Below, piece by piece: positions 58,017-64,000 of a stretch of 64,000 nt of DNA. The DNA is taken from positions 14,873,714-14,937,713 of the forward strand of contig CM017564.1 in NCBI GenBank assembly GCA_007844125.1, in the 5' to 3' direction. A program made the translations under genes and the position numbers. This DNA is from Sinonovacula constricta. Taxonomy: Eukaryota > Mollusca > Bivalvia > Cardiida > Solecurtidae. Below the pieces are notes generated by a model. It saw nothing but the letters and a program-made list of their open reading frames with translations. It was not told the DNA's origin and searched no databases. Within the stretch, counting starts at the first letter, position 1. Each line of letters begins with the position of its first letter.

Positions 58017-60941
58017 CTGAAATATACATGCTGGTTAATGGTTTCCAAATTGACGTGGTGTTGCATGATGGTCTCTGGAGTAGATCTGTTGTACGATTAA
58101 TGGGGGATATGAATGTGAAGATGTTAAATAACGCGTTTATGAACTTTTTCTTTGGTTTCTACGTTGTTGTTAATTGTTGTTGTTATTGTTGTTTCAAATT
58201 AATATCAATGACCTCCCAGCTTATATGCTTATATGCATGTGGATATTAACAATTTGACGTACAAACCGCATTAGTGGGACGTATCTATTATCCACAGGTT
58301 TCTGTCCTTAAATGAAGCATGACACCTTGTTTAAGTTCTTATTTCCTCCGCAAAAGGTTGTCTCGAATCCCTTTACGAAAGCAGTGACACAATATTTGTT
58401 ATGAACCGTGCTTATCTAAATGATCCTCCGCCCAAATTATCTTTAACATCGTACAGACGTATATATCAGCACTTAGGGGGCGCCCGTGGCGTAGTGGTAG
58501 AGTCGCCGATTTGTAACTCCAATGACTGCTTAGCCTCTCACCGCGTGGGCTCGAGTCCCATTTGGGGCGAAGGATTTAATGTTGGAAGGTCTTCTAGCTG
58601 ACTTGCGGTGCGCTGGTGGTTCTACCCAGACATGTGTCTGGGGTCTTCCTCCACCATGGAGCTGGACGTTGTTATAATGATCATAAATGGTCGCTGCAAT
58701 ATATTTCAAAAACAAAAACAAAACAAAATATCTACACATAATTTTAACGTAACAAACTTACTTATAATCCAGACGCCCGTTGCCATCCGAGTCAAACACA
58801 GAGAACGCCTTGCGGAGTTCCTCCTCCATTTCCTCTCGTGACTTAAGGTGGCTAGACAACAGTTCGGCGTATTCTAAGGCGTCCAGGGATTCATTACCTA
58901 GAGCCAGGAGATGTTTTTTGTTGTTGTTGTTGTTGTTTTTAACATCATAGCGACACAGTTAAGGTCGTTTGGCGACGTCCTGATATTTTGATGACGAAGA
59001 CCTAAGAAAGATGTCTGGGAAGAAGAACCAGCGCACCGCATATCAAATGGAAGATCCGCTTACAGTATGTTTGTTTGTTGGGTTTATCGTCCCACCAACG
59101 GTATTTGGGTTATCTGGAGATGGTGTCCACTTGAAGTAGATATAGTGCTGCCTTCACCGTGCACAGCATGCCGTGAACAACTCGTATGATACCACACCCA
59201 GTCACATTATCCTGACACCGAGCCAACTAGTCGTGGAACTACCTTTATAGTTGCTTGAGCGTAAGCAAGAGAGCTATATCACTACCATTTTAAACGACTT
59301 TGGTATGTCGCGGCCCGGGATCGAACCCGGGGCCTTCCGTACCTACAGCCGACGCTCTACCGATTGTGTTGTGTTGTATTAAGATGGTTAAAGATTTATT
59401 GTGATGTTAAGTCAGATTTGTACGTTATTCGTTCTTTCATTTTGTTTAGTCATATATTGGAGTGTATTCGATTATTTCTGTTTTTCGCATGCATCTTATG
59501 GGTATTGTGTGTTTTGATGTATTCTGTTTGTTGTAGACCTATTTTGTGTTTCTGTGATTTCTATGTGCTTTCTGATGTCTCGGTGTATATTTTCAATGGT
59601 TATTTTGCTTTTTTGTAAGTAGGAGCTCTCTATATTCTATGTGCAATCGACCTTCCGTTGATTTTAGTATTTCATATGTCATCTACATTTTCTTATTTAT
59701 CTGTCTACAAACTATTGTTTGTGTTTTTATTTCGCTTATTTGTTTTATTTATGTGCTTATTTGTACATACTCCTGATTCTGGGGCGCCGTAGCAGAGTGG
59801 TAAAGTCGTGTCTTGTAACTCATCTCACTGCTTAGCCTCTCACCGCGTTGGTTCGAGTCCCGTTCCGGGCGGATGTCTTAATGTGGAAAGATCTTTCAGC
59901 TGGCGTGTGGTGTGCCGGTGGTTCTACCCAGACATGTGTCTGGGGTCTTCCGCCACTAAACAGCTGCTATAATGATCATAAATGATCGCTACAGTGTATT
60001 TCATATACAACAATAACACAAGGCTTAACAGAAAATACACAGTACAGCACAGGAAGGACTCACCGTCTTTGTCTGCCGCCTCGAAGATCCGCATTACTTC
60101 CCGATCACTTGGGTTCTGACACAGCATCTGTAGCAGTCGCTTGACCTCATTGAACGACAATTTCCCGTCAGAATCCACATCTAGCATGTCAAACGCATCC
60201 TTCACCTCTGAAACAAGAAGTGATTGATTGGTTTTGAAACAAGAAGTGATTTATTTCGTTTTGAAACAAGAGGTGATGGTTTTGGTTTTGAAACTAGAAG
60301 TGGTGGGTTTTGTTTTGAAACAAGAAGTGATTGATTTCGTTTTGAAACAAAACGTGGTGGGTTTGGTTTTGAAACAAGAAGTGGTGGGTTTGGTTTTGTA
60401 ATGATCTGAGATTTTATCAAAAACATGCAGTTGAATAATATACAAAGCACTTAATGACAGTGTGGGTTTGTTTTCAATACGCGTTTTGGTATTATCATCA
60501 AAGGATGTTTTTTTATTTTCATCTTCACTTAAATGACTAACCCTTATAAAAATAAAAGCAACATTAAAAAATCATCGCTAAATCATCGCATTTTTGGTCG
60601 ATGCGAGGGCTTTCATGTGGGTGGGTGGAGGTTTTCCAGCTAACAGGTTACCCTCCACCAATAATTGGCTGCATGTCACCGCTATGTCCCTTGTTGTGAA
60701 GATACCAATGCATTTGATCTTTTTAACAAAATTAAATGATTTGAACAGAGGACATTGGATTTGTGTCTTTTTTGTTTGATTTAAGTTCCTCCTTACAAGG
60801 ACGTTGGTTTTTGCTCATGAACTAACCTACAACAATGTCTCTGTTTTCTCCATATTTTCTTAGTTTCTCCAAAACTTCTTGTGTTGCGTCCCCTTGGTCA
60901 GCTCTACCAGGCTTTTGTTTGGCAGTCGCTTCCGATGCCAT
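57904..60941 (-). CDS. calmodulin/troponin-C-like EF-hand protein, 4 exons recognised, 3' end missing
   Basis: Exons on -: 60827-60941, 60064-60207, 58762-58897 and 57904-58016, all with matching phases, giving 169 residues plus an open split codon. EF1 loop DVDSDGKLSFNE and EF3 loop DSDGNGRLDYKE are canonical. EF2 (DKDGNESLDALE) is usable and split by an intron. EF4 (NTTNNQVNID plus the split codon) lacks the first Asp and probably binds poorly. Exon 1 codes a 38-residue N-terminal extension before EF1. It is a cytosolic calcium sensor by family; the exact orthologue is not recognised. The last exon (rest of EF4 helix and stop) was not found. Confidence 0.8.
58477..58715 (+). mobile_element. 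SINE family B, full length (reference copy)
   Basis: GGGGCGCCCGTGGCGTAGTG head with perfect A box TGGCGTAGTGG, B box GGGCTCGAGTCCC, TTCTACCCAGACATGTGTCT, GGGGTCTTCCTCCACC and ATAATGATCATAAATGGTCG. It lies in intron 3 of the EF-hand gene, antisense to it. Confidence 0.93.
58762..58897 (-). CDS. EF-hand gene exon 3
   Basis: Acceptor CTGGCTCTAG; NESLDALEYAELLSSHLKSR, then EEMEEELRKAFSVFDSDGNG and RLDYK. Donor GTAAGTTTG in phase 2. Confidence 0.88.
58925..59370 (-). mobile_element. reverse SINE B (58925-59062) followed by reverse SINE A (59069-59370)
   Basis: On - the right-hand element starts with the head ACAATCGGTAGAGCGTCGGC, a GGTTCGATCCCGG B box and the full A body. The left one shows CGCACCGC.., CTTCTTCCCAGACATC and GACGTCGCCAAACGACC in family B order. 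Confidence 0.82.
59782..60010 (+). mobile_element. SINE family B, nearly full length
   Basis: GGGGCGCCGTAGCAGAGTGG head, GGTTCGAGTCCCG B box, TTCTACCCAGACATGTGTCT body and ATAATGATCATAAATGATCG end. Intron 2 of the EF-hand gene, antisense. Confidence 0.9.
60064..60207 (-). CDS. EF-hand gene exon 2
   Basis: Acceptor CTTCTTGTTTCAG; EVKDAFDMLDVDSDGKLSFN, then EVKRLLQMLCQNPSDREVMR and IFEAADKD. Donor GTGAGTCC in phase 1. Confidence 0.9.
60208..60405 (-). repeat. about 27-bp tandem repeat, 7 units, derived from the exon 2 splice acceptor
   Basis: On -, units read AATCACTTCTTGTTTCAAAA plus C(G/C)AAAT and similar. The last unit, at the exon, reads AATCACTTCTTGTTTCAG and supplies the real acceptor. 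Confidence 0.85.
60600..60690 (+). mobile_element. diverged SINE family B fragment
   Basis: TTTTCCAGCTAACAGG, ACCCTCCACCAATAATTGGC and TGCATGTCACCGCTATG parallel the SINE B body. Weak. Confidence 0.35.
60827..60941 (-). CDS. EF-hand gene exon 1 (start codon)
   Basis: ATG 60941-60939; MASEATAKQKPGRADQGDAT, then QEVLEKLRKYGENRDIVV. Donor GTAG/GTTAGT in phase 1. The next exon completes a Glu codon. Confidence 0.85.
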
Positions 60942-60956
60942 GTCTTTTACTATCTT

Positions 60957-61175
60957 TTAATTGGCGTGTATCTCCGTTAATTGGCGTGTATCTTTGTTAA
61001 TTGGCGGGTATCTCCGTAATTGGCGGGTCTCTCCGTTAGTTGGCGTGTATCTTCGTTAATTGGCGGGTATCTACGTTAGTTGGCGTTTGTCCCCGTTAAT
61101 TGGCGTGTATCTCCGTTAATTGGCGTGTATCTCCGTTAATTGGCGGGTCTCTCCGTTAGTTGGCGTGTATGATCT
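60957..61175 (-). promoter_or_regulatory. 11 tandem 20-bp units with CCAAT boxes upstream of the EF-hand gene
   Basis: On the gene's strand the unit is ACGGAGATACACGCCAATTA. Eight of eleven units have an intact CCAAT; the others have CCAAC. The array starts about 16 bases upstream of the ATG, so it is either 5' UTR or core promoter. Confidence 0.6.
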
Positions 61176-62110
61176 TACGCTCAGGAACGATAGACTGACT
61201 GTAAGAAGATAAATAACATTATATCCATTCAACTCTTACCAATTGTTAATACTTTTAAAGTCATAAACTAAAAAAAAAGATTTATTATATTTTATAAATT
61301 GTCATATCAATACAACTGTTTTCATTTACCTTGGCTTATTAAGCAACGTCAGAAATTTTGTACTCGTCATAGAATTTGTAGCCAAAACATCGATTGTAGG
61401 ATTTTGTCGCAGCGTTTTATTCTACACGGAAAAGACAACATTATTGTTCTTGGTACGTTGCCGCATGTAAAATTAAATGTCATTTCTACGAACCATTGAA
61501 GACTCCCCATTTTTAGTTTGTTAAATATATTTTAGCAACGTTTATAAATTAACTTCTTTTCTAGTCAATGCTGCAACATAATGTTTCCATTTCTAAATGG
61601 AAAAATACACGTTTAAGGAAATAAAGTTCTTTATTTTCGAAAGTCCTTTTTTGTAACCCAAGAAAGAAACACGTTCATATAGAACACTGAAAGACAATTA
61701 CTTTATCAAATATGAATTATGAGACTACAATCGCGATAGATTTACCATTCTTCCGTCTATCGATACTTGATGTTCTCTTCATTAAAATTAATATTTGACA
61801 ACTTACCTGTATTCAGTATTCGTGTCCTGATAGCATATCTGTTCGTGGGTTTTATGAAATGATTTCTGGCCTTGCGCCAGATTCTATAATTGCTTTTTGC
61901 AAATTTTGATTATTTCATAATATATGCCATGGAACTGGCAATTTTATTTTTTTTTCACGATATACATGTGATATATAGCTTATGTTCTCGAGTGTTGCAT
62001 CGTTTGACAAACTGTCGCTTTGATAAATAATTTGAAATAATCTTCAATTTTGTCAATACTATGAATGACGGAACAGCCTCGAGCAGGTTCTTTGATCATT
62101 TGAAATGCTT
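61176..62110. other. AT-rich sequence upstream of the EF-hand gene, no gene seen
   Basis: Only short frames without domain signatures. Confidence 0.4.
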
Positions 62111-62117
62111 GCAAAAT

Positions 62118-62346
62118 GTTCAGGTTACACACATAGCAAATAATCAAACATTATTGACATAGCCATCGCCAGTCATAAAGTGTCTCAAAATGCTATGTTC
62201 AAGTTACACACATAGTAAATAATCAAACATTATTGACATACCCATCGCCAGTCATAAAGTGTCTCAAAATGCTATGTTCAGGTTACACACATAGTAAATA
62301 ATCAAACATTATTGACATAGCCATCGCCAGTCATAAAGTGTCTCAC
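62118..62346 (+). repeat. about 79-bp tandem repeat, 3 units
   Basis: Units start CAGGTTACACACATAGCAAA near 62119, 62199 and 62279, with AACATTATTGACATAGCCAT and CAGTCATAAAGTGTCTCA. Confidence 0.9.
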
Positions 62347-62689
62347 GTTTAGAAAACAACACAAGGTCGGTATGACAAAGGCTTATGTTATAGACCCGTA
62401 CAATAATAAGGTAAATCATTAAATATATCAAACAACACTCAATGACATTGTCACCTTTGTGCTGTCATTACAGACATCACATTGGCACAAAACACAATTT
62501 AGACCTTAGTATATTAAGCTCGCAGTGTTTAGAATACATATAAAAATTATTAGGTTAAAACATGCACGTTTCATAAGTAATTCATTAATTGATCACATTA
62601 AGTTCATAAAAAACATTGCAAAAAACAGTGAGCATATTTATTTAAAAAGATTTTTGCTTCTTTGGCCTAATATACATGTACATCATTGT

Positions 62690-62860
62690 GGGCGTCCCTG
62701 GTCTAGTGGTTTAGACACCGGATCATAGGGTCCTAGGTTCGAGCTTTGAAACCGACCACGTGATGTTAGTTACTGAGCTAGACTATTTACTGCCCATGAC
62801 ACGAGGTAATTACTACTTGAGTACTGTTTCTACCCAGGAAGTGAGCAGTCGGGGGAGATT
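62690..62860 (+). mobile_element. third type of tRNA-derived SINE (family C)
   Basis: GGGCGTCCCTGGTCTAGTGG head (A box TGGTCTAGTGG) and B box GGTTCGAGC, followed by GATGTTAGTTACTGAGC and TTTCTACCCAGGAAGTGAGC. It shares the TTCTACCCAG motif with family B. Beyond it (62.9-64 kb) no feature is recognised. Confidence 0.6.
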
Positions 62861-64000
62861 AATATTTGCTAAGTTCAACTAATATCAACCATAAGTAAAC
62901 AGCGTTAAGTTAAAACATCACCATTAAAGGTCAAAGATCATGTCTGTCAGTTTACCGTCGTTTATTTCAGTTCTTAAAACACGTTGGTTTAAACAATAAA
63001 ACCTTAATTGATTTATTATTAATTGCTAAAGTTATAGACTGAATGCATGTAAAAAATGAATGCCAACGAATTTAATGTTCCTAACATGATTCTAAAATAT
63101 TTAAAGCTCATTTCCGATAAAATTATTTACTAATCTTTATCATTAAAAGTGTTAAGTCCGCTAACATATTACTGCAAATACACACTCATTAAAACGTTTT
63201 ATTGTTTTTTTAACTGCGATACCCTTAATTACAAAACTTCTTACGATATAATTATCTATAAATTGCAAAGTGTCTCGCTGTGTGTTCTTATGCCAAGGTT
63301 AGTTAACATTTATATCATGATTCCTACATTATTAACAAGGTTACACCGCTTTGATGCTCTGTAAACAGTTAATTAGTAAAGGTCGCTTATATAAGTATTA
63401 AATTATTTCTAAACAGTTTACATCTCATTATAAATAAAGTTTAAAAACAAAGACCAGCATCTACCTGAGTATACCAGTTTGTTCCAGGTGACTGCAAGTA
63501 TAAAATCAACACCTGAAAATAAAAATATTAAATGGCTTCCTGTAAAATCGATACTTGCACATTAAATGTATACGCTGTACAAGCTTTAACCTATTACATT
63601 GTACCACAGGGTGATCCAGACTTAACCAGACTGGGGTTGTTGGTTATCAGGAAATCTGCCAGCTGAATGGAAATGGTGTTTAAATTTAACATGTCCTGCA
63701 AAAATAGTTCGTTCAGATACAGATTATCAATGATAGGTTAATACACACCTTACAGCGACATGAACGAGTACTTAGTGACTAGTTATGTGATAATATCTGA
63801 TATCTTCAGCCCCTTCTGTATGATCTTAGACCTAATGGCATAAAATAAAGCAAGTGGGGACGTCTCAAACCAATACCTTAATAGTATGTTGGTTTTAACT
63901 ATCCGTCCGCACATGAAATCTGATCTCTTCTGACATAATATTATATTACAGAGTTCCGATCCTATTAGTTACAGCTGTCAATCGAATAATCAGTAGACGA

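Overview
This is a window of an animal nuclear genome, most likely a bivalve mollusc. Introns follow the GT-AG rule, base composition is AT-rich, there are many tRNA-derived SINEs and MITEs, a pearl-like element with a CCGT microsatellite, and a very large load of tandem repeats. I cannot name the species. One 100-base assembly gap lies at 586-685.

Left part (about 0.7-11.9 kb): a nearly complete, apparently intact Polinton/Maverick (adintovirus-like) element. On + it carries a packaging ATPase (2 exons), two small Polinton-type proteins and a zinc-finger protein-primed DNA polymerase B (3 exons). On - it carries a chromodomain integrase, a penton-like minor capsid protein, a basic core-like protein, the major capsid protein (2 exons) and an adenain-like protease. 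The two gene sets converge at 7.2-7.7 kb. Together they form a replication, integration and virion-morphogenesis module. The left terminus falls in or near the gap, and I could not see matching terminal inverted repeats.

Middle part (14.8-43.3 kb, +): a complete aspartyl/asparaginyl beta-hydroxylase (ASPH) gene. I could join 12 exons with matching phases into a 645-residue type II membrane protein with TPR-like repeats and an intact 2-oxoglutarate/Fe(II) catalytic domain. About half of the locus is tandem repeat: 33-bp, 33-bp, 65-bp, 34-bp, 38-bp, 40-bp (G-rich) and 52-bp arrays inside introns. Two of these arrays are recognisably internal segments of one tRNA-derived SINE family that were amplified in place. 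The 65-bp array is the SINE's tRNA head with its Pol III A box, and one 33-bp array is its central body.

Right part (43.3-64 kb): SINEs, a piggyBac-like TTAA MITE, a pearl-like element, and a TIR-bearing MITE containing 18-bp and 90-bp arrays. A 45-bp array follows. On - there is a calmodulin/troponin-C-like EF-hand gene (4 exons recognised, last exon not found), with CCAAT-containing 20-bp repeats directly upstream of its start codon. The last 2.5 kb hold only small repeats and a SINE fragment.

The strongest candidate for something undescribed is the recurrent birth of satellite arrays inside transposable elements in this window: SINE head, SINE body and MITE 3' region, each at separate loci. 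It includes roughly a hundred tandem Pol III A boxes antisense to ASPH.
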